A stretch of 64,000 nt of DNA from Symsagittifera roscoffensis. Lineage: Eukaryota; Xenacoelomorpha; Acoela; Convolutidae. The position numbers and the translations under genes were made by a program. A model generated the notes under the pieces. It saw only the letters and a list, made by a program, of their open reading frames with translations. It did not search any database and was not told where the DNA came from. Position 1 is the stretch's first letter, and each line of letters begins with the position of its first letter. Location of the stretch: positions 44,025,759 to 44,089,758 of the forward strand of contig NC_087068.1 in the NCBI RefSeq assembly GCF_963678635.1, in the 5' to 3' direction. Of the stretch, positions 58,401 through 64,000 are shown one piece after another.

Positions 58401-60937
58401 CTTATTGGCAAAAGTAATGACAATAAAGTCGCTTTCGATTTCGATTTCGTTTAAAACTTGATAATTTTGTTCCGAAACAGATATTATTCCGTTGTTTCCT
58501 CTTAATGATTTTCGATAATTATTGAAGGAAATATATATATATATATTGAACAATCGTGTTCTCAAACAAGATACATACAGCCAATCTACAGACCGACGAT
58601 ATACTCGACCGACCCCACCACAGACCGAACACAGGTGGAAACATTATCAATTACTTTAATTTTAACTGTTTTATTGAAAATAAATAGCATTCGGAAAATT
58701 CAGGGTTTCGCCCTAATACGAGTAGTCTTGTGTAGTCCTAAATTAGTAACCAGTTATATCAGCTTGATATATTGTGAATAAACTATTAAAACTTAAAGTA
58801 ATTTGGTAATTGGGTAGTAACCTTTGCATATAAAGTTAAATAAGTGTCATTTGGTAAAATCTAGGATCTGTATTCTTTCCCCCGCTTGCGAATTTTTACC
58901 GATAAACGTTTGTCCGCAAAATCCGATTGTTATGAAAATTTACATGCGTAATGATTACCCATTTGCAAATATATTTAAAATTGATACTTAACCTTATGAA
59001 ATTACTCCCTACGCTATTATATTAATGGTTTAAAAATTGATATGAAGAATACTTCAGCCATAACAAATATATTTAGTTTTCAAACTTAAGCTTTTAATGC
59101 CACTCGTTACACTATGAAATTGATGCTTGCAAGGTTGTAAGGGGAAGGCGAAAGAGCCAAATTCTGTAGAGGAGTCAGACATTTAGAAGTTGATGCGCTA
59201 AAATTCGAAAAAACAATTTGAGGTAAAAAGGAGTTTTAGGAGGTGCACTGTAAAAGGTTAACTTTTGCGTTTTTGTGTAAGTGAGTGTATGATTCATAAA
59301 GTAAAGCAAAAAGTTATTCCATAAAACACATTCAGGCCTTAATCGAAATTTTCAAGAGATAAATGGCGGTATTTCACGAAACTGATGAAAAAGCTTACAA
59401 TTTTGTTTCTAGATAATTTTTTTCAGCACTTTGCTCCAAAAATTGAAAAAATTTTTTTTTTGTTTTCCCCAAATATTTCTGCATCGCATACAGAAATAGG
59501 AGAAAATTTCACTCGTTTAAAAAATGTTTCCTGACGGCTCTTTTCTACTACGCCTCCCCATTTTCCTTTTTCTTAGTTGTCTTACATGTTGTTGTGGCTG
59601 AATGCGTGACGATGCAATTTAAGCTACGAAGAAAAGGTGTGTTCTCAATAGTTAAGTTGATCACCATGTCAAATGTCATTACATAATGACAACGTAAAAG
59701 TAGTTTTTCAAAATTGATTTTCATATATTGGGCAAATGTAAAAAAGCCTCTTTACCATTATAGCCCATTTAGCAAAGTATGTTCTTTTACCGTTCCCCCA
59801 TCTCCGAAAAAAATATCGAGTGCCTGTCCAAATGTGTTTGAAATTGGATAACATCAAGGCATGCCAAATTTCCCACCAGATATAAACAAAACACTTTCAA
59901 AATCCCTAATTATTTTACATTACGAGGTTGTGTATGATCATTTAGAAAAATCACTGGTGGGACGATGTTAAAAAAAATTTGGTACTAGGCTGTGGGTGGG
60001 CCTATAATGGAAAAGAGACATAAAACTGGGTTGGTGTCAAAAGCGCCTTAAAAATGATTTCTTTAGCTGTTACGAAAAGAGTTTTTTTCTCCCTTCCCCA
60101 ACCTGCAATTTTTTGCAAGTGAAACTATTGTTCACATTGCCCGATTGTTAAGAAAATAGTATGCAGACTAATTACTCCGTGATTAACAAATTTGGCCTTC
60201 ATAACTAACTTTGCAAAACCGCTCGTTAAAAATTGATGCTCGTGTGAGGTGAGGGGGGGGGGAAGAAAAAGAGCCAAGAACTGTTGTCATAATGAAAAGG
60301 AGGTGGCGCTTTTCGACTCCTGTCCGCCTTTGAAATTTTATATTATTATGATTATTGTTTTACGTGTAATTTTTGCTAAACGCGTAAATTTAAGATGCAA
60401 GGCTCGAAAAACATATCTGTTCACAAGAGTTAGTTAGTTCACCATGCAAAATTTCATGGCTCTTTTTCAGTCCCCTCCTTTAATTTTTTTCTGAAATTCA
60501 GTATAGAAAAGTTTATTTGAAATGACTTTACATGTTGAAAACTGCATCAAAACGTGTCAACGTGAAGAGGTGAACAAGTTTGTGCAATATTTCTTACACT
60601 GAAAATGCCATGTGAACAATTTTTGAACAGCTTTATTTTGTAATTTTACGAGGGGGTTGGGAAACTGGAAATGAGCAAATTTCATTACATTATGAAAATG
60701 AAAAAAAAATTTCAAAGCTGAAGTTCAAATGGAGGGGGAATTGAAAAAAAAGAGCCCAAAAAACCTATCAGAGCGCCTCAAAATTACACTTTTTGCTGAA
60801 AACTTCAAAAGCGGGTTTGTTCACTTACCAATTTGTCCGGACGCATAAACCACTCCGGCATGTTTAACTGAGTGACTGTACGGACCCAGTGCTTTGGGTG
60901 CCCGTTCACTGTTCACCACTGTAAGCTGACTCGACAT
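34126..60937 (-). CDS. RidA/UK114 (YjgF) family enamine/imine deaminase, two exons
   Basis: RidA-family proteins are small trimeric enzymes that hydrolyse reactive 2-aminoacrylate-type enamines/imines made by PLP enzymes, protecting cells. Exon 1 (60829-60937) gives MSSQLTVVNSERAPKALGPY and ends at GGACAAATTG/GTAAGT. Exon 2 (34126-34469) begins GA-AAT after TTTTAG, so the split codon makes Gly and restores the family block SGQIG-NDPQTG. Exon 2 has the signature PARSCVEVAALPFGAKFEIE, with the substrate-binding Arg and the conserved Glu. Short form 150 residues, slightly longer than the usual 130-140. The intron of 26,359 bp holds four transposons. An in-frame upstream ATG at 61267 would add 110 residues. 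Confidence 0.88.
34544..34795 (-). repeat. Dispersed repeat R2 copy, reversed, near RidA exon 2
   Basis: It starts CAGGGTCGGATCTTGGATTT at 34544 and runs through the family blocks 'aggtcgaccaaattgatttt' and 'ccctattttgaccaaaa' in the opposite order to the other R2 copies. It lies in the RidA intron, 75 bp from the splice acceptor. Confidence 0.65.
35010..35670 (+). repeat. Dispersed repeat R2 copy, longest
   Basis: From 'gaggatttagggggaggg', through 'ggttcccccatttgtactat', 'tgagggggg' and 'gagcgtgcgccg', to 'ttggtcgacctaaaaaaaag'. A block of C runs (35355-35380) and other low-complexity DNA interrupts the middle. No TSD recognised. Confidence 0.6.
37218..37330 (+). repeat. Left terminal inverted repeat of the MULE
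   Basis: Paired with the complement of 39045-39155. It contains six to eight AACCCC/ACCCCC subrepeats about 12 bp apart. Confidence 0.8.
37583..38362 (+). CDS. FLYWCH zinc-finger protein with MULE C-terminal region, transposase core absent
   Basis: 259 residues with no break. Residues about 15-75 are a FLYWCH-type zinc finger (F-start, KDKQMLVVSGHEYYLKRKN, then W-x-C, C-x-A and the HNH end TRGQHNHD), a DNA-binding domain common in invertebrate MULE transposases. Residues about 135-259 match the C-terminal part of those proteins (LWNQRDAASSGLARTTNAVE and GWHYG, then HPGIWKVI). The DDE catalytic core that normally lies between them is missing, so the two parts meet near residue 120. It is probably the product of an internal deletion that kept the frame, or a repressor-like or domesticated derivative. 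The start Met could be either of two within the first 11 codons. Confidence 0.75.
   Translation: MLYHSIRSDIMFEASFHFTLSSKDKQMLVVSGHEYYLKRKNKTTTNWNCSKYQTHKCRATAITEGENFIETRGQHNHDISTGKLDARLFLKNMLPALAFEKEEEIGNSYDKIVEEIQIVCDRTIKESEKIAKVDELCLYFGSNYIKSLVPNREALFPPSLWNQRDAASSGLARTTNAVEGWHYGIQSYFSGSHPGIWKVIANLQKDASVQKLNFYNASSGHQFTKKKKYRVLNEKVQNIMHVYEEKTDLHFFRAMANLS
38610..38681 (-). repeat. tRNA-like segment inside the MULE
   Basis: On the - strand it is 72 nt long with A box TGGTATAATGG, B box GGATCGAATCC (one mismatch) and a loop reading CTCAAAA at the anticodon position. Acceptor and T stems pair poorly. It is a captured or decayed tRNA copy; it resembles glutamine/glutamate-type tRNA 5' halves by eye. 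Confidence 0.45.
39045..39155 (+). repeat. Right terminal inverted repeat of the MULE
   Basis: GGGGTTA-type subrepeats in inverse orientation to 37218-37330. It ends directly against the TSD at 39156. Confidence 0.8.
39554..40020. mobile_element. MULE-like MITE, 467 bp, 9-bp TSD AAAAATACT
   Basis: The TSD AAAAATACT is perfect at 39545-39553 and 40021-40029. TIRs of about 37 bp (GGGTGCCGGACATCAAGCCG on the left, GGGTCTAGGACAACAAGCCG complemented from the right) have four mismatches. They hold subrepeats of GGGACTTCAAGCC. No transposase; it sits 390 bp from the FLYWCH MULE and has the same TSD length. Confidence 0.88.
40849..40996 (+). repeat. BEL-1 5' LTR (148 bp)
   Basis: It starts TATTCA and ends TGAATA, a 6-bp inverted pair. 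The 3' copy ends TGAACA, so an ancestral TGTTCA...TGAACA form is plausible. Confidence 0.88.
40999..41013 (+). other. BEL-1 primer-binding site candidate
   Basis: TGGCGACCAAAACTG starts two bases past the LTR. The TGG fits the CCA end of a tRNA primer; which tRNA is unknown. Confidence 0.55.
41078..41335 (+). repeat. BEL-1 leader minisatellite, about 60-bp unit
   Basis: Four copies of a unit with 'ggcagagtccaggacacaac', 'cagcggttccacctcacaac' and 'caacatctccaacg'. The second copy lacks about 20 bp. The copies lie between the primer site and gag in untranslated leader. Open frames here on either strand come from the repeat. Confidence 0.8.
42076..44712 (+). pseudogene. BEL-1 gag-protease
   Basis: ATG at 42076 (MAPTKPTLQQLLNQWRRRY), interrupted after 83 codons by a TGA at 42325-42327 with the same frame continuing to 44712. 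A DUF1759-type gag region lies around LPDIKLQKFDGNPLEWNNWF. A Zn-knuckle region (FNCLGQHRFSEC) follows, in which the first Cys of the usual CX2C is Ser. Then comes the DUF1758-type aspartic protease, with its catalytic Asp in ILDNCSS (the usual Gly is Cys). Gag forms the particle; the protease matures it. The frame is lost at an A7 run just before 44713. Confidence 0.82.
44713..47834 (+). pseudogene. BEL-1 reverse transcriptase, RNase H and integrase
   Basis: Three ORFs give the pol order. Reverse transcriptase (44765-46072) has DIEGMFMQ and the catalytic SFYMDDFVHS. Next are the A17-type region (RVLGVKWDT, ARVFDPLGILAP) and RNase H (HVFCDASQ, then TDSTTV after a stop). Integrase (46090-47301) has the HHCC region (H-x3-4-H ... 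CFLCRRF) and the DDE residues in AIDYIGPF, ISDNATYF and WERLV. The DUF5641 tail (47238-47834) includes LVWILEDFTPRGIWPLGRV. Breaks: TGA at 46070-46072 (Trp position), a T-run near 46088-46090 and the C5 run 47261-47265. Confidence 0.88.
47915..47928 (+). other. BEL-1 polypurine tract candidate
   Basis: The stretch ends CCCGAGGA immediately before the 3' LTR. The same eight bases precede the BEL-2 3' LTR, so they are likely part of the plus-strand priming site even though the run is not purely purine. Confidence 0.5.
47929..48076 (+). repeat. BEL-1 3' LTR (148 bp)
   Basis: Differs from the 5' LTR by a G/C change in 'aaaatgttttaat' and by the last-but-one base (T/C). Confidence 0.88.
48077..48849. 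other. Unique stretch between BEL-1 and BEL-2
   Basis: RidA intron DNA, AT-rich, no repeat family or ORF recognised. It separates the two retrotransposons, so they are neighbours and not nested in each other. Confidence 0.5.
48855..49362 (+). repeat. BEL-2 5' LTR (508 bp)
   Basis: TGTTCAAG ... GGAAACA. It includes an A-box/B-box tRNA-like segment at its start and an (AT)n run at about 49249-49266. Confidence 0.93.
48889..48960 (+). promoter_or_regulatory. tRNA-like segment with Pol III A and B boxes in the 5' LTR
   Basis: A box TAGTCTAGCGG (48897-48907) and a perfect B box GGTTCAAATCC (48940-48950) stand at tRNA spacing, with CCGG/CCGG around the T-loop. Acceptor stems do not pair. Present in both LTRs (58171-58242), the 3' copy with one change in the B box. 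Confidence 0.6.
49363..49379 (+). other. BEL-2 primer-binding site candidate
   Basis: TGGTCCGCCGACAATTG directly follows the LTR. The matching tRNA would end CGGCGGACCA; its identity is not known from this window. Confidence 0.6.
49861..50308 (+). pseudogene. Possible leader ORF of BEL-2, unknown function
   Basis: Two overlapping frames (49861-50106 and 50084-50308) could be one protein of about 145 residues with one frame change near 50080. The first half is neutral (TEFELRNILLYYKSN). The second half ends in a strongly basic tail (KIKNKKKRPSQKKRRAERNR). It sits 250 bp before the gag start. It matches no BEL/Pao protein I know. It may be chance. Confidence 0.35.
50565..52790 (+). pseudogene. 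BEL-2 gag
   Basis: ATG at 50565 (MTDKQAQKLSRCFDGRRKY). The N-terminal part continues in a second frame after an A6 run (50769-50774). There follow a charged coiled-coil segment (RKRELEIAKLRRHEIERQNE), a TAG at 51143-51145, a Pro-rich stretch with another frame change (about 51500-51560), and the DUF1759-like gag core (WNLRKYGGCPLQWLEWIGQF, 51568-52518). Another break falls at an AAA run (52513-52515). Gag builds the particle. The number of breaks makes it non-functional as written. Confidence 0.75.
52771..54300 (+). pseudogene. BEL-2 zinc knuckle, protease and first half of reverse transcriptase
   Basis: After an extra A in an A4 run (52773-52776), the frame ending in 53053-54351 reads a zinc knuckle CX2CX4HX4C (CFSCFQGNHMFRKC, about 52838-52880), a TAA at 52933-52935, and an aspartic-protease-like block (VLCDTACSHSCF). 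The RT N-terminal half then follows (EWYLPHHPVINPNKPGKVRR, LSADIEGMFFQVGV). The frame is lost at a TTTT run (54254-54257), just before the duplication starts. Confidence 0.75.
54291..55486 (+). repeat. Tandem duplication in BEL-2 pol, unit 1 (1196 bp)
   Basis: It covers RT with FYMDDYLDSF, the A17-type region and RNase H up to VIKWKLYSS. Identical to 55487-56683 except for about seven changes, including loss of one A near 54626 that breaks unit 1 only. Confidence 0.92.
54301..58149 (+). pseudogene. BEL-2 reverse transcriptase (duplicated), RNase H and integrase
   Basis: The YMDD-bearing RT part, the A17-type segment (HVLGLKWDHALDTL, SVFDPIGLVAP) and RNase H (MFGDSSQE, KLELQASLL, TDSTTV) occur twice because of the duplication. 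The last ORF, 56188-58149, is intact for 653 codons. It holds RNase H, the integrase HHCC zinc region (LNCKNCRKR), the DDE residues (LDYFGRF, WSDNGTNF, SWERLV) and the DUF5641 tail (LVWIVEDSSPRGYYPLARV). Both units share a frame break at TTTT (54989-54992, 56186-56189). Integrase joins the cDNA to the genome. Confidence 0.88.
55487..56683 (+). repeat. Tandem duplication in BEL-2 pol, unit 2 (1197 bp)
   Basis: A second copy of the same segment. Both junctions carry GCTC (54291, 55487, 56684), a microhomology at the duplication ends. Unit 2 keeps one frame from FYMDD to the shared TTTT break (56186-56189). Confidence 0.92.
58137..58643 (+). repeat. BEL-2 3' LTR (507 bp)
   Basis: Matches 48855-49362 apart from scattered substitutions, one less AT unit and one extra C near 58613. 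Confidence 0.93.
58649..60828. other. RidA intron, 3'-flank of BEL-2
   Basis: AT-rich, with loosely repeated blocks around 'gggggaa...aaagagcc' (59140-59165, 60250-60285, 60730-60765) and T-rich tracts. No gene seen; intron 1 starts at GTAAGT (60823-60828, - strand). Confidence 0.5.
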
Positions 60938-61267
60938 GGTAACAACACTGCCACTCTTTTCTCTGCGTTGCAACAATGGTAAGCTACTATTTGCAACTCC
61001 ACAATTTGCAGGAGAAAAAGGAAAACCGTTCCTTGAAATACTATAAGGAGCGTGTTTTGTGTATTGAGTAACAACAGAGGAAATGAATTTTTGGCTGGTA
61101 AGAATGAAGGGATAACGATTATGAACTAGAACACGTGTATTTATTGGTATGTTCTTGCTGTTGCAACGATTTAGCTCGCAGATATTCTTATGTTGAAGAA
61201 AATATCGCTTGAAGATTGAATGCTTACCAAGAGTTGCGATTATTCTATGTTGGGTTAATTTGATCAT
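60829..61267 (-). CDS. RidA exon 1, with a possible 110-residue N-terminal extension
   Basis: The conserved part starts at the ATG at 60937. The same frame is open upstream to an ATG at 61267 (MIKLTQHRIIATLGKHSIFK). The extension is strongly basic, has only two acidic residues, and has a hydrophobic/basic start, as expected for a mitochondrial targeting sequence. Staying open for 110 codons in AT-rich DNA is unlikely by chance. It could still be 5'UTR, with the 60937 ATG used for a cytosolic form. Confidence 0.7.
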
Positions 61268-63100
61268 TTTCTGATTCAAAACTTATCGTTGTGTAACAAT
61301 GAAATAGTAAGTTTGATCAAATAGCAATTTTCTGATAGATTTGTTCATTGAATCATACCATGTAGATGAAGATAAGTGTAGATGATCATATCTTCATGAA
61401 CAAGAAGTTGGGTTCTTGGCTCGCTTACACTCCCGCCCAACTTGCAAGTGTTCCGCTATCATACTTTTCTGCATGCTTTTGTGGCTAAATTCGTGTTTTT
61501 TTGATGTAAGGCATCAAAAAAATCAGTATACTTAATAAAGTGGACAATATCGAGCGCAAATTCAAGTTTTTACTCTCCAAAATGTCAGTTATCAAGAGTA
61601 TTCACACATTTTGCCCCTCACATATTTCGACCCTCATGAAATTATTGGCACATTTCCCGGGATGACCAAAAATACTAGTCATACAATTTCCATATATGGA
61701 AAAATGCTAGTCATACACTTTCCATGCAATTCCATACGTACAGAAAATTGCATGAAAGGTCTATGATTAGTATTTTTTTCATATATGGAAATTGTATGAC
61801 TAGCATTTTTTCATATATGGAAAGTGTATGACTAGCATTTTTTCATATATGGAAATTGAAAATTTAGAAACTTTTCATATATGAAAATTTTATGACTAGC
61901 ATTTTTTAACAATTAGAAATCCAGCAAAATGAGGCAAAAAAATTACTTTAATTCCCATCCCATACGACGAGCAATCTCTGAACAGAGAAGAAAAAACCAG
62001 AGAAAAACGAATTGTAAACTCAGAAAGCGGCGGTTAATTAACTGTGTAATAAGTTCGGGGCGAACCGAGCGAGTACGAAATGTGTGACATTTTTAGGAGC
62101 GAAATGTGCTACTAAATTTGTGTAGGGCGAATCGTGGGACATTCGTTTTCAAGGATGTTTTAGACGACTTTTACTTAGAACTAAGAAAAAAATACATAGA
62201 CCGAGAACAAATCAGAGCCAGCCACTCTAAAGAATGGATCTTGCGGTAACCAAGGGTGTTGCAAACTTTTATACACTTCTTTCCCGTGAATAACTTTTGG
62301 TCACAAATGCTCCAATTTTGGTTGATTTTCCAATCTGAACTTTTGTACTTAAGTCAACGACGAACTAAATTTATTCATGTCTGCGTTTTCAATAACTGTT
62401 ATCTTTAAAAAGTATCTTACATTAATTAAAAGCTTTCGAACTCTGACTTGTTGAAACTTTTCTTTTTTTTCAATTGCCTTCAATGATTTTAACTTATAAT
62501 GAATCGGCTTAATGGCCTCATACGGCGTCTTTTGAGCAAATATAATCGTTTTCTCGTGTGTGTAAGAAAAGTGTGTAAGTGTGTGTAATTTAAGTGAGGG
62601 AATTGAAAAACCTTTTTTCGAGTTTCAGTTTTTTTGGGAAATTATTTTCAGCTCAACGGGTGTCTGTTCAGACATTGCCGAGTTTGTAACTGCTTTTTTA
62701 CGGTGCTTATCTAACATTTGACTGTTCTGCTTGGCAAGGAACATCTCAGTTGAATAAAAAATTTCACACTCAACAATACAATTTCTTGCTACGATTGTTT
62801 CATTTGAATAAAAAAATTTAAAAGCTGTTTGTCCCAGCAAGAATTCACTACGATCTAAAATATAATGCAGATGATAAAAAGCGGAAAGAAGTTGAAAAGA
62901 AACTTTGATAATTTCATAGAAGTTTGCTTTTATCATTTGCTCTTGGTAAGGGTTTTGCTTAATTTACAAACCAATACTTGCTTTAGTTTTGTCTGCTAAA
63001 TAAAATTGTTCAACATGTTACATTACAACAAAATTTGTATGATCATGAACACCTTTAAAAAGGAAAATTTTCCAGGTTTTTTTAAAATGCCGGAAGCGGT
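61268..63100. other. Non-coding region upstream of the RidA gene
   Basis: No gene recognised. It holds the palindromic repeat (61676-61915) and an R4 fragment (62230-62320). Short ORFs show no domains. It would contain the RidA promoter; no convincing TATA box was picked out. Confidence 0.45.
61676..61915. repeat. Palindromic CATATATG repeat cluster upstream of RidA
   Basis: Five or six units of 'gactagcatttttt' plus 'catatatggaaa' about 31 bp apart, in both orientations around a centre near 61735. One unit contains CCATATATGG (61691-61700), a perfect CArG-box palindrome. Confidence 0.75.
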
Positions 63101-63197
63101 TCATTTTGTCATCATTTAGACCAAGTTTTTAGCAAGGTTTGATTATCTTGAGTCTCAACAGAAACATATAATGATAAAACAATGTGGAAGGTTAGTT

Positions 63198-63200
63198 GTA

Positions 63201-63231
<31 letters not shown>

Positions 63232-63243
63232 AATTGATTGGTC

Positions 63244-63276
<33 letters not shown>

Positions 63277-63372
63277 ATATATTGATTGATGGATTGATTG
63301 ATTGGTTGATTGATTGATAAATTGATTGATGGATCGATTGATTGGTTGATTGATTTCTTGATTGATTGATGA
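63198..63372. repeat. ATTG tetranucleotide microsatellite
   Basis: About 40 imperfect units of ATTG/GATT with occasional changes (ggtcg, gatat, ggatcg). The open frame on the - strand (Asn-Gln-Ser repeats) is a product of the repeat. Confidence 0.95.
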
Positions 63373-64000
63373 TCTTAAGGCATGGAGTTTATTGTATGAC
63401 AAAACGATTACTTCTGTATTCGGGTTCTATCTACAGAAACACTTTGATTTTCTGCGTGGTGAGCTGGTTCAAGTGGTATCAAGTTTTTCATACTACGGAA
63501 TAACGCGGGTCATCTGTCACTGTACTTAATTTTCAACAAATTTTCCTCATATTTGGTAGATCTGTTTGTCTTCGTTTCTATCTTCTTTGACGACAAAGAA
63601 TATGAATCACAGTTATTTTGTTCTATTAATCACCATTTTCTAATGTTTTCATCCGTTTTTCTTGTTTTGTCTAATCAAAGGATTTCTTTTTTTTGTGAGC
63701 AAAAGAAAAGTTTCAGCGTACAAAGTTGTGTTGTCGTTACTTCTGCAGGAAGTACGGTGTTTTTTCAAGTAGATTATGACATCTTTCAAAAATTTTTCAT
63801 GAAAAAAGTTTTAGACACTAGTTTGTTTGAATATTCAAACGATTGACCTTCTTCTTTTTTATACTACTGAAATCTAAACCCCTATATCCAAGCCGAAACA
63901 AAACCGAGATTTTCATTTAAAAAACATTTCATGCCTAAGACGTATTTTGACCTAAATCTGCTAGCTACTAAGCCTCAAAACAGGGGCTGCACTAGGATTT

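Larger units (their letters stand above)
48855..58643 (+). mobile_element. BEL-2: BEL/Pao LTR retrotransposon, 9789 bp, TSD TTATC
   Basis: Complete by structure: LTRs at 48855-49362 and 58137-58643 start TGTT and end AACA. The 5-bp TSD TTATC flanks both ends (48850-48854, 58644-58648). A TGG-starting primer site abuts the 5' LTR and CCCGAGGA precedes the 3' LTR. Gag, protease, RT, RNase H and integrase blocks follow in BEL/Pao order. The LTRs differ at roughly 6-8 positions plus one AT unit, so the element is older than or similar in age to BEL-1. A 1.2-kb tandem duplication in pol and several frame breaks leave it defective. Confidence 0.93.

Noticed and set aside
48855-58643. BEL-1 and BEL-2 as one nested element
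   Set aside because: Each has its own pair of LTRs, its own primer site and coding set; 0.8 kb of unrelated DNA lies between them.
63112-63402. Open frame of 96 codons on the - strand rich in Asn-Gln-Ser
   Set aside because: It is a translation of the ATTG microsatellite with no unique sequence of its own.
63553-63846. 97-codon ORF on the + strand near the right edge
   Set aside because: Low-complexity Phe/Ser-rich translation of T-rich DNA; no motif, no splice context, no homology I recognise.

Overview
The window is metazoan nuclear DNA. The host genes have GT-AG introns and the rest is AT-rich and transposon-dense. The phylum cannot be fixed from the sequence; a marine or other invertebrate is my inference, based on the BEL/Pao and FLYWCH-MULE content. 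No bacterial-type operons, rRNA or CRISPR are visible. Three host genes can be built. (1) On the + strand, an eight-exon CDP-alcohol phosphotransferase gene (choline/ethanolamine phosphotransferase, last step of the Kennedy pathway) runs from the ATG at 6552 to the TAA at 25943-25945. All splice phases agree and it gives about 400 codons. (2) On the - strand, a trypsin-like serine protease (23631-25100) lies wholly inside intron 7 of that gene. (3) On the - strand, a RidA/UK114-family gene has exon 1 at about 60829-60937 (possibly extended to 61267) and exon 2 at 34126-34469. The two exons join in phase across a 26,359-bp intron. That intron is a transposon nest: a 1.94-kb FLYWCH/MULE element with a 9-bp target-site duplication (TSD), a 467-bp MULE-like MITE (also 9-bp TSD), and two BEL/Pao LTR retrotransposons, all with coding strands antisense to the host gene. 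BEL-1 (40849-48076) has very short 148-bp LTRs. BEL-2 (48855-58643) has 507/508-bp LTRs, the perfect TSD TTATC, a tRNA-like A-box/B-box segment in each LTR, and a 1.2-kb internal tandem duplication. Layout: 1-3036, the gag-protease end of a Ty3/gypsy-like element (- strand, running off the left edge). 3037-6533, non-coding DNA with a CCTCCGGATTGG-type minisatellite. 6534-25945, the phosphotransferase gene; intron 2 carries a hAT-type MITE and 168-bp tandem repeats, intron 7 carries the protease. 25946-34125, intergenic, with a 150-bp-arm fold-back, a GC-rich hAT-type MITE and a decayed LINE. 34126-61267, the RidA gene and its intron. 61268-64000, non-coding, with a CATATATG palindromic repeat and an ATTG microsatellite. 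Most reading-frame breaks in the transposons, and one in the protease, fall in short homopolymers. This suggests either uncorrected long-read errors or slippage decay. A smaller set of clean nonsense codons shows that part of the decay is real.
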